Below are positions 1 to 6,373 of a stretch of 8,493 bases of DNA, piece after piece. The position numbers were made by a program, and so were the translations under genes. Below the pieces are notes generated by a model. The model did not search any database. It saw only the letters and a program-made list of their open reading frames with translations, and was not told where the DNA came from. Position 1 is the first letter of the stretch. Every line of letters begins with the position of its first letter. Origin of the DNA: Verrucomicrobiales bacterium (GTDB lineage Bacteria; Verrucomicrobiota; Verrucomicrobiia; Verrucomicrobiales; DEV007); contig NYVP01000064.1 of assembly GCA_002684575.1 (NCBI GenBank), forward strand, positions 35,016-43,508, written 5' to 3'.

Positions 1-195
1 TTGTGTAAGATGACAAACAACAAAAATCCGAATTATTTAGATCTTTTATCCATGGCGGAGGCGAGTTGTGGGAATTTTGAATCGGCAATATCAGCAGTTA
101 CAGAAGCTATTAAATTTTATGAAAACCAGTTGGATGTTTCATCGGCGAAATTAAGGCTCGAATTGTACCAATCGAAAAAAACTTTTATAAAATAA
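1..195 (+). CDS. TPR-repeat protein, C-terminal end (5' truncated)
   Basis: The frame is open from the first base and stops at TAA 193-195, so only the last 64 residues of a longer protein are visible. The first codon, TTG, is read as an internal Leu, not a start. The pattern NPNYLDLLSMAEASCGNFES followed by AISAVTEAIKFY matches one tetratricopeptide helix-turn-helix unit: a small-residue and Gly turn, then an A-I-x-x-x-x-x-A-I helix. A tail of the form LRLELYQSKKTF resembles the R-L-E-L-Y-x-x-x-x-x-[FY] ending of many PVC-group TPR proteins. TPR units mediate protein contacts; the N-terminal domain that would give a specific role lies outside the window. The next gene on the same strand starts 64 bases downstream, so co-transcription is possible but unproven. 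The TPR assignment is fairly sure; the function is unknown. Confidence 0.7.
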   Translation: MCKMTNNKNPNYLDLLSMAEASCGNFESAISAVTEAIKFYENQLDVSSAKLRLELYQSKKTFIK

Positions 196-259
196 AAAGG
201 TAATCTTTATATTTGGTTTTGGGCTTTTGCTTGTTAATATTAACGAACCAATTAATTTA

Positions 260-2041
260 ATGAGGCTACTGATTTTACTTTTTTTATTGTTTAATTTGGG
301 AGGTAATGTCGCTTTAGATGCATCTGAAAATTCAATCAACGTTGAGAGCTCTGATAAACTTTGGTCATTTGTAAATCCTAAAAAGAGTTCTCCTCCTGAT
401 GTCGGCGACTCTAATTGGGCAAGAGGAAATATTGATCGTTTTATTTTTGATAAATTAAAAGAAAATGGGCTTGAGCCAGAAAAAGAAGCGATGCCTGAAG
501 TCCTTGTTAGAAGATTATTTTTTGATTTGCTTGGAATGCCTCCATCATTCGATGAAATTGAGAAATATAAAAAAGCTGACGACCCAAATAACTATACAAG
601 GCTAATTGATCAACTTCTTGAACGTCCCGAATTTGGCGAAAGATTAGCAAGCTCTTGGATGAATGTTGCCCGCTATGCAGAAGACCAAGCTCATCAAGTT
701 GGTAATGATAAGAAATTTTTCTACCCTCATGCACATAAGTATAGGCAATGGGTGATTGAAGCTTTTAATCGCGATTTGCCATATGATGATTTTATTCGCT
801 TGCAGCTTGCTGCTGATAAGATTGATGGTATAAACGAGAAAGATTTTGCTGCCCTTGGTTTTCTTGGATTAGGCCCCCAATACTATAACCGTGGTCGACT
901 GGAGGTGAAGGCTGAAGAATGGGAAGATAGTGTTGATGTAGTTAGTCGTGGCTTTATGGCTCTAACGGTTGCCTGTGCTCGCTGTCATGATCATAAGTAT
1001 GATCCCATCAGTACAGCTGACTATCATGCTTTCGCAGGTGTATTTGCCAGCACAGAAATCCATAAACGTGAAATTATAGGAAATAATGGTGATAAGTCCT
1101 ATATTCATATCGTTAAGGATGGGAAGGTTCAAGATTTGCCAATTTTTAAGCGAGGTGACGTCACTGATAAAGGAGAAGTAATACCAAGAGGGTTTCTGGA
1201 AATTATGTCTGATAGAGGTTCCAAGAAATATACTAATGGTAGTGGTAGGCTAGAGCTCGCTAATGAAATAGCTAGCTCACAAAATCCTTTAACTGCCAGA
1301 GTAGCTGTAAACCGGATTTGGCAATTATTATTTGGTCAAGGTCTTGTAAAAACAACTAGCAATTTTGGTAGTCTGGGAGCATCGCCATCTCATCCAGAAT
1401 TACTTGATTATTTGGCTATTACTTTTATGGAAAACGGCTGGTCCATAAAAGATCTAATTAAGCGGATTCTGTTATCATCAACTTACAGACAAAGTTCTTT
1501 TGTTGTTTCTTTAAAGCGTCAAAAAGATGAGGAAAATAAATATTATTCTTATTTTCCCAGGAGAAGACTTTCTGCGGAAATGCTTCGAGATTCAATGTTA
1601 TTAGTTTCTGGCGAGATGGAGAGCGGAGACAGGGGAGATGAATCTCTAAAAGTGTCTGACAAAAAGAATTTGAGACGAACTATTTACTCAAGAATTAGTC
1701 GGAAAGAATTAGATCATTATCTTGCTCTTTTTGATTATCCAGATCCTAATATTCATAGTTCTTCTCGTGATGAAACTATTACGCCTGCGCAAAAACTTTA
1801 TTTCATTAATAGCGAATTTGTTATTGAAAGATCGAAAAAAATATCACTAGCAATTACCTCCGATAATATCAATGAATCGGTAATTAAAATGTATCAAAAA
1901 ATCTTATCTCGATCTCCCTCTAATGAGGAATTATTAAGGTCTGTTGATTACATCGGAGTGGTTGAAGAAAAGAAACAAGAACGCTTGCAGCGATTTGCTC
2001 AGAATTTACTCATCTCTAACGAATTTATTTTCCGTGATTAA
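260..2041 (+). CDS. DUF1549/DUF1553 (PSCyt2/PSD1) exported protein, short form
   Basis: 593 residues from ATG 260. I prefer this start to the upstream in-frame TTG at 227 because it puts a basic-hydrophobic signal peptide (MRLLILLFLLFNLGG) at the N-terminus. Neither start has a visible Shine-Dalgarno. Export to the periplasm is inferred; there is no lipobox Cys. Residues about 50-260 match DUF1549: RRLFFDLLGMPPS, a LLERPEFGERLASSWM block, then ALTVACARCHDHKYDPIS with a CxxCH haem-type motif at residues 239-243. A short linker (IFKRGD...IPRGFLEIM) leads to DUF1553 at about 330-590, with RLELANEIAS, NPLTARVAVNRIW, FGQGLVKT, NFG, SHPELLDYLA and a closing NLLISNEFIFRD. Larger relatives carry an N-terminal PSCyt1 cytochrome domain and a central carbohydrate-binding-like domain; both are absent here. 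The reaction catalysed by the family is not established. It pairs with the overlapping DUF1501 gene, as is usual for the family. Confidence 0.9.
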   Translation: MRLLILLFLLFNLGGNVALDASENSINVESSDKLWSFVNPKKSSPPDVGDSNWARGNIDRFIFDKLKENGLEPEKEAMPEVLVRRLFFDLLGMPPSFDEIEKYKKADDPNNYTRLIDQLLERPEFGERLASSWMNVARYAEDQAHQVGNDKKFFYPHAHKYRQWVIEAFNRDLPYDDFIRLQLAADKIDGINEKDFAALGFLGLGPQYYNRGRLEVKAEEWEDSVDVVSRGFMALTVACARCHDHKYDPISTADYHAFAGVFASTEIHKREIIGNNGDKSYIHIVKDGKVQDLPIFKRGDVTDKGEVIPRGFLEIMSDRGSKKYTNGSGRLELANEIASSQNPLTARVAVNRIWQLLFGQGLVKTTSNFGSLGASPSHPELLDYLAITFMENGWSIKDLIKRILLSSTYRQSSFVVSLKRQKDEENKYYSYFPRRRLSAEMLRDSMLLVSGEMESGDRGDESLKVSDKKNLRRTIYSRISRKELDHYLALFDYPDPNIHSSSRDETITPAQKLYFINSEFVIERSKKISLAITSDNINESVIKMYQKILSRSPSNEELLRSVDYIGVVEEKKQERLQRFAQNLLISNEFIFRD

Positions 2042-3443
2042 ACTTAAAGATCAGAATTCAATAAAACGACGGGCAATTTTGCATCAATCTGCAATGGGTT
2101 TTGGGGCTATTGGCTTGGCGAATCTTCTTGGAACAAAACTATTAGCTAAAGGAAATGAACTTAGCTCTTTAAATAGGAGTGTCACTCCTAGGGCAAAACG
2201 TGTCATTTTTTTATTTCTTAATGGAGCCCCATCGCATGTTGATACTTTCGATCCGAAGCCAGACTTATTAAAGCATGAAGGAAAAAAACCAGAAGGAAAA
2301 TTATATAAATCCACAAATGCTGGATTCTTACCATCTCCCCTAAAATTTCATAAATGCGGCAAATCTGGCCTTCAAATTAGTGAGTCTTTACCCAATTTAT
2401 CAAAGCTTGCAGATGATTTATGTGTCATAAGGTCGATGCATTGTGATGTTCCAAACCATGAGCCGGCTTTGTTGCAAATGCATACGGGAGTCATACAGCC
2501 AACAAGACCATCAATCGGAGCTTGGACCATTTATGGATTGGGTTCAGAAAATGAAAATTTACCGGGCTATGTGGTTCTTCGACCGAGTCCTAAAACGGTT
2601 GTAGGTCCAGCTCTTTGGAGTGCTGGGTTTTTACCAGCTCAATTTCAAGCCTCAAGTGTTATCACTAAAGATATGTCATTGGAAAAGCTACTCGCAAATA
2701 TTCAAAGCCCAGGCTCAGCAAAGAGCGAGCAAAGAAGACAGTTAGATTTGCTCTCAAAGATGAATGAGTTTCATAATCATTCACGTAAAGATGATTCTAT
2801 CCTAGAGTCACATATTTCTACTTTGGAGACCGCATATCGAATGCAGATAGAGGCTACAGATGCATTTGATATTTCAAAAGAGACTACTAAAACAAAAGAA
2901 ACATACGGCAATTCCAAATTTGCTCAATCATGCTTGCTTGCCAGAAGGTTAGCCGAAAGGGGAGTAAGATTTACCACGGTGTATTATACAAAAGATTCAA
3001 GTAATCAACCATGGGATACACATGAAAATCATTACCATTCTCACGAAAAACTTTGCGCTGATGCAGACAAAGCTACTGCAGCTTTGATTAATGATTTAAA
3101 ATCTAGGGGCCTTCTTGAGGATACTTTGGTGATATTTGGCGGGGAATTCGGAAGGACTCCATATGCGCAGAACCACCAAAAAAAGAAGCCCGGGCGAGAT
3201 CATCATCATACTGCGTTTTCAATGATGTTAGCGGGAGCGGGACTGAAGGGAGGCTTTGCATACGGAAAATCAGATGAGTTTGGCATGAATGCTATTGAAA
3301 ATCCTGTTCATGTGCATGATTTACATGCCACGATTCTCTATCTTCTCGGTATTGATCATGAAAAACTTACTTATCGATACGCCGGCAGGGATTTTCGTCT
3401 TACTGATGTTTATGGACGGGTTGTACACGAATTAATGTCATAG
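2034..3443 (+). CDS. DUF1501 protein, alkaline-phosphatase-like fold, Tat-type leader
   Basis: 469 residues from GTG 2034, which overlaps the end of the preceding gene by 8 bases. The frame is open further upstream to an ATG at 1944, but that would add 30 residues inside the previous gene and bury the leader. With GTG the protein starts MIKLKDQNSIKRRAILHQ and continues with a hydrophobic stretch (MGFGAIGLANLLG), a twin-arginine-like signal typical of DUF1501 proteins. Conserved blocks in order: VIFLFLNGAPSHVDTFDPK (about residues 57-75), NHEPALLQMHTG, RPSIGAWTIYGLG, WDTHENHYH (327-335), GGEFGRTP (369-376), GRDHHHTAF (387-395), and HVHDLHATILYLLG near the C-terminus. DUF1501 is grouped with the alkaline phosphatase/sulfatase superfamily. 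The clustered Asp/His/Glu residues would suit a metal site, but no substrate is known. Likely translationally coupled to the DUF1549/DUF1553 gene. Family assignment is firm; the start is less so. Confidence 0.9.
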   Translation: MIKLKDQNSIKRRAILHQSAMGFGAIGLANLLGTKLLAKGNELSSLNRSVTPRAKRVIFLFLNGAPSHVDTFDPKPDLLKHEGKKPEGKLYKSTNAGFLPSPLKFHKCGKSGLQISESLPNLSKLADDLCVIRSMHCDVPNHEPALLQMHTGVIQPTRPSIGAWTIYGLGSENENLPGYVVLRPSPKTVVGPALWSAGFLPAQFQASSVITKDMSLEKLLANIQSPGSAKSEQRRQLDLLSKMNEFHNHSRKDDSILESHISTLETAYRMQIEATDAFDISKETTKTKETYGNSKFAQSCLLARRLAERGVRFTTVYYTKDSSNQPWDTHENHYHSHEKLCADADKATAALINDLKSRGLLEDTLVIFGGEFGRTPYAQNHQKKKPGRDHHHTAFSMMLAGAGLKGGFAYGKSDEFGMNAIENPVHVHDLHATILYLLGIDHEKLTYRYAGRDFRLTDVYGRVVHELMS

Positions 3444-3455
3444 ATTTTATTCTTG

Positions 3456-3474
3456 TTCCTTCGCCAAGGAGGTG
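3456..3474 (+). promoter_or_regulatory. Strong Shine-Dalgarno within a short hairpin, lysS leader
   Basis: AAGGAGGTG at 3466-3474 is a nine-base match to the 16S anti-Shine-Dalgarno complement and the only strong ribosome-binding sequence before a gene in this window. Its 5' part is the right arm of a small inverted repeat: TTCCTT (3456-3461), loop CGCC (3462-3465), AAGGAG (3466-3471). That gives five Watson-Crick pairs and one T-G wobble in the RNA. The hairpin would hide the site, suggesting translational control, but the stem is short and its stability was judged by eye only. The expected ATG at 3490 lies 17 bases beyond GGAGG, wider than the usual 5-9. Confidence 0.5.
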
Positions 3475-3489
3475 TTTGTTATTCCTCTT

Positions 3490-4974
3490 ATGTCAGATGA
3501 GGAAAATAAGAGTACTGAAGAGGAACTTATCGCTGTTAGGCGTGAAAAGTTAAATAGGCTTAGAGAACTAGGAGTTAATCCTTATGGTGAGAGGTTTTTA
3601 ATTGATAAGGAAATTGATGAATTGAGTGAATCTTTTAACGAAGGTTCTAAAGTTGTAGTTGCCGGAAGGATAACTGCCCACAGAGACATGGGGAAAAGTC
3701 ATTTTTTCGATATATCTGATTTTAAGGGTCGAATACAATGCTACCTGAATGCTAAGGCGGTTGGTGAAGAGAGCTTTGAAATATTCAAACAATTAGATCT
3801 TGGTGACTGGATAGGTATTGAAGGTGAAACTTTTAAAACCAAAGTAGGTGAACCAACCATAAAGGTTGAATCTTTCAAAGTGCTTTCTAAGTCTCTTAGA
3901 CCATTACCTGATAAATATCATGGTCTCTCAGATAAAGAAACCCGCTACAGACAAAGGTATTTAGATTTGGTCTCTAATGAAGTAAGTAGGAATGTTTTTC
4001 TGAAGAGATCATTGATAGTTAGAGAAATTAGAGACTTCCTCCAAGACCGTGGTTTCATCGAGGTAGAAACACCAATGCTACAGGATGTCCCTGGTGGGGC
4101 TGCAGCTAGACCATTTGAGACTCATCACAATGCCTTGAATATGCCTCTTTATATGAGAATTGCTCCAGAGCTTTTTTTGAAGAGGTTGTTAGTTGGTGGG
4201 ATGACTAAAGTTTTCGAACTGAATCGCAATTTCAGAAATGAAGGTATCAGTAGAAGGCACAATCCTGAATTTACAATGTTAGAGGCCTATTGGGCATATG
4301 CTGATTTTGAAGCTATGGCCGATCTTGTTGAGGAAATGGTATGTTCGGTTGCAGAAAAATATTGTGGAGGTTTGAATATTGAGACAAAAGATGAAGTTGG
4401 AAACGTTACCAAAAATATCAATCTAACCAGGCCTTGGAAAAGAGCTCCTTACAAAGAGCTCATTAAAGATGTTGCTGGTCAAGATTGGTTTGAATTTACC
4501 TCAGATCAGAGACGTGAAAAATGCGCTGAACTAGGGGTTGAGATATCCGAACAAATGGAAGATTACGAAGTCACTCAGCAGGTTTTTGAAAAGCTAGTTG
4601 AAGAAAAAACTTTTGATCCTCTTTATGTTACTCATGTGCCTAAAGAACTAGTTCCTTTAGCGAAACAAAATACTGATGATGATTCTTTAGTTGATGTTTA
4701 TGAGCTGATTATAAATGGGCAGGAAATTTCACCTGGCTATTCTGAACTTAATGACCCTGATATTCAAAGACAAAGGCTTATGGATCAGGCAGGTGAGGAG
4801 ACTCAAAAAGTTGACGAAGAGTTTTTAACCGCTCTGGAGCATGGAATGCCTCCTGCTGGCGGTATTGGAATTGGGATTGACAGATTGGTCATCATGCTGA
4901 CTAGCGCTGAATCGATTAGAGATGTTGTGCTTTTTCCACAGTTGAAAAAAAGTGGAGACGAAGAGAATTCCTGA
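3490..4974 (+). CDS. lysS: Lysyl-tRNA synthetase, class II
   Basis: 494 residues from ATG 3490, the usual length for bacterial class II LysRS. It charges tRNA-Lys with lysine using ATP in the cytoplasm. The N-terminal EELIAVRREKLNRLRELGVNP segment is the typical LysRS start. An OB-fold anticodon-binding domain follows at about residues 55-139 (VVVAGRITAHRDMGKSHFFD and onward), then the RYRQRYLDL hinge. All three class II motifs are present: motif 1 around FIEVETPML (about 184-197), motif 2 FRNEGISRRHNPEFTMLEAY (about 248-267), and motif 3 GIGIGIDRLVIML (about 458-470) followed by SIRDVVLFP. The lysine-site region INGQEISPGYSELNDP is intact. GTG 3472 is in frame but lies inside the Shine-Dalgarno, so it is an unlikely start. 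The gene begins 46 bases after the DUF1501 stop and may be partly read through from it. No defects are seen. Confidence 0.97.
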   Translation: MSDEENKSTEEELIAVRREKLNRLRELGVNPYGERFLIDKEIDELSESFNEGSKVVVAGRITAHRDMGKSHFFDISDFKGRIQCYLNAKAVGEESFEIFKQLDLGDWIGIEGETFKTKVGEPTIKVESFKVLSKSLRPLPDKYHGLSDKETRYRQRYLDLVSNEVSRNVFLKRSLIVREIRDFLQDRGFIEVETPMLQDVPGGAAARPFETHHNALNMPLYMRIAPELFLKRLLVGGMTKVFELNRNFRNEGISRRHNPEFTMLEAYWAYADFEAMADLVEEMVCSVAEKYCGGLNIETKDEVGNVTKNINLTRPWKRAPYKELIKDVAGQDWFEFTSDQRREKCAELGVEISEQMEDYEVTQQVFEKLVEEKTFDPLYVTHVPKELVPLAKQNTDDDSLVDVYELIINGQEISPGYSELNDPDIQRQRLMDQAGEETQKVDEEFLTALEHGMPPAGGIGIGIDRLVIMLTSAESIRDVVLFPQLKKSGDEENS

Positions 4975-5020
4975 TTAAGAGATGTATTGAGCCTAGAGAT
5001 AAATTCAATGGTTAGTTGTA

Positions 5021-6373
5021 GTGATTAAAAATTTTAGCCTCTTTTTGGCTTTAAGATACTTAAAGCCAAAGCGTACCTACGTATCTATAATAACTCTAAT
5101 ATCGATAATTGGAGTTGCATTGGGAGTTGGAGTTTTAATTGTCGTCATTGCAGTGATGACAGGTTTTGAAAAGCGACTTGAGGACTTGATATTAGGTTTC
5201 GAACCTCATTTGAGGGTAGAACAATATGGCTTTGCTGATGTTTCAGATCAAAATTCAGATGCAGCTCGGTGGGATGTATTAATGAAAAAAATTGAGGAAG
5301 TTGAGGAGGTAAAATCTGTCGCTCCTTATGTAATGGGTCAGGTGCTTCTTCAATTTGGTAGTGATACGTCGCGACGCCAATCTGCTTTGATGATGATGGG
5401 TATTGATTCATCGGAAAGCAGTTTAAGCGAAAGAATTAAAGAAATTGTTGATCAGGGTAATCTGGATTTATCCTATCAACCAGAAGAGGGTAAGTATGGA
5501 TGCCTAGTTTCCTTACAATTTGCCGAAAGGAATGGGTTACAGCTTGGTGAGCATATTGAGGCATTTTCAACTGCTGACATTGAACCTATTGTTACTGATC
5601 TTTTCGAGGCTGCTGATAATAATGAACTTGATGATGATGAGCTTAGACAAAGGGTAAGAGAATTAACTGAAAGTATCAAAACTCCTAAAGACTTGGTAGT
5701 TACAGGTATATTTGATTCCGTCAGATACGGGGAAATGATTTTGATTCCATTAGAAATTGGACAGGATTTGTATGAATTGGGTTCAAATATTCATGGTTTG
5801 TCTATTGAATTGGATGATCCTTTTTTGGCGGATCTAACTAAAGAAAAATCTTTTAATCAAATTATCCCAATAGGATGGCAGTCTCAAACATGGATAGAAC
5901 GCAATAAACAGTTATTTGCTACAATCAGAAACGAGAGAGGGATGATGTATTTTGTTCTTTTCTTTATAATTCTTGTAGCCGCATTTAGTACAATGAACAC
6001 AATGATTACAGTTACAGTCCAAAAGCGTCATGAAATTGGTGTTATGAAAGCTTTGGGAGCAAAAATCTCACAGATTGTTGGTGTCTTTATAGGACAAGGA
6101 TTAATCGTTGGATTTATTGGTTCAATTTCAGGATTAGCCGGAGGATCTCTGGTCCTTTATTATCGAAATGGAATAAGAGAAATTCTTTCTAGAAATTTGG
6201 GCGTCGAGGTTTTTCCAGAAGAAATGTATGGAGTTGCGGAGATACCCGCACAAATAATTCCAAGTGACATCGCAATTATTTGTATGGGAGCATTCATATT
6301 ATGTACTTTGGCGGCTTTGCCACCCGCATATATGGTAGCAAGACTTGACCCTGCCAAGGCGCTCAGAGATTAG
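5021..6373 (+). CDS. lolC: LolC/LolE-family lipoprotein-releasing ABC transporter permease
   Basis: 450 residues from GTG 5021, which puts the family's N-terminal FLALRYLKPKR motif close to the start. The upstream ATG at 5008 is in another frame. Topology fits the family: one transmembrane helix at about 21-47 (VSIITLISIIGVALGVGVLI...), a large extracytoplasmic MacB-type periplasmic core domain (about 50-295), then FtsX-type helices at about 308-333, 350-381 and 413-440. The cytoplasmic turn QKRHEIGVMKALGA (334-347) is the coupling segment that contacts the ATPase in this superfamily, and the protein ends in the usual ARLDPAKALRD. Such permeases, with LolD, pull lipoproteins from the inner membrane for transfer to LolA. 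An acidic segment rich in Asp and Glu at about 192-225 precedes VVTGIFDS and looks like an insertion relative to proteobacterial LolC/E. LolC and LolE cannot be told apart by eye. It begins 46 bases after lysS; no lolD follows. Confidence 0.88.
   Translation: MIKNFSLFLALRYLKPKRTYVSIITLISIIGVALGVGVLIVVIAVMTGFEKRLEDLILGFEPHLRVEQYGFADVSDQNSDAARWDVLMKKIEEVEEVKSVAPYVMGQVLLQFGSDTSRRQSALMMMGIDSSESSLSERIKEIVDQGNLDLSYQPEEGKYGCLVSLQFAERNGLQLGEHIEAFSTADIEPIVTDLFEAADNNELDDDELRQRVRELTESIKTPKDLVVTGIFDSVRYGEMILIPLEIGQDLYELGSNIHGLSIELDDPFLADLTKEKSFNQIIPIGWQSQTWIERNKQLFATIRNERGMMYFVLFFIILVAAFSTMNTMITVTVQKRHEIGVMKALGAKISQIVGVFIGQGLIVGFIGSISGLAGGSLVLYYRNGIREILSRNLGVEVFPEEMYGVAEIPAQIIPSDIAIICMGAFILCTLAALPPAYMVARLDPAKALRD

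Noticed and set aside
233..244. Perfect 12-base palindrome GTTAATATTAAC just upstream of the DUF1549/DUF1553 gene, with a TAnnTTTG-like element at 208-215
   Set aside because: Palindromes of this length are expected a few times by chance in AT-rich DNA of this size. The TAnnTTTG promoter form belongs to Bacteroidota, which the genes do not suggest. It could be an operator, but nothing else supports that.
227..259. TTG 227 as the start of the DUF1549/DUF1553 protein
   Set aside because: It would place a polar segment ahead of the signal peptide and has no ribosome-binding site. ATG 260 gives a normal signal peptide.
1944..2033. ATG 1944 as the start of the DUF1501 protein
   Set aside because: The extra 30 residues lie wholly inside the previous gene, look unlike any leader, and would put the twin-arginine motif too deep in the protein.
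4439..4461. Nine-base direct repeat AAAGAGCTC in lysS
   Set aside because: It lies in a conserved coding segment, occurs only twice, and has no flanking structure that would suggest an insertion or a site.
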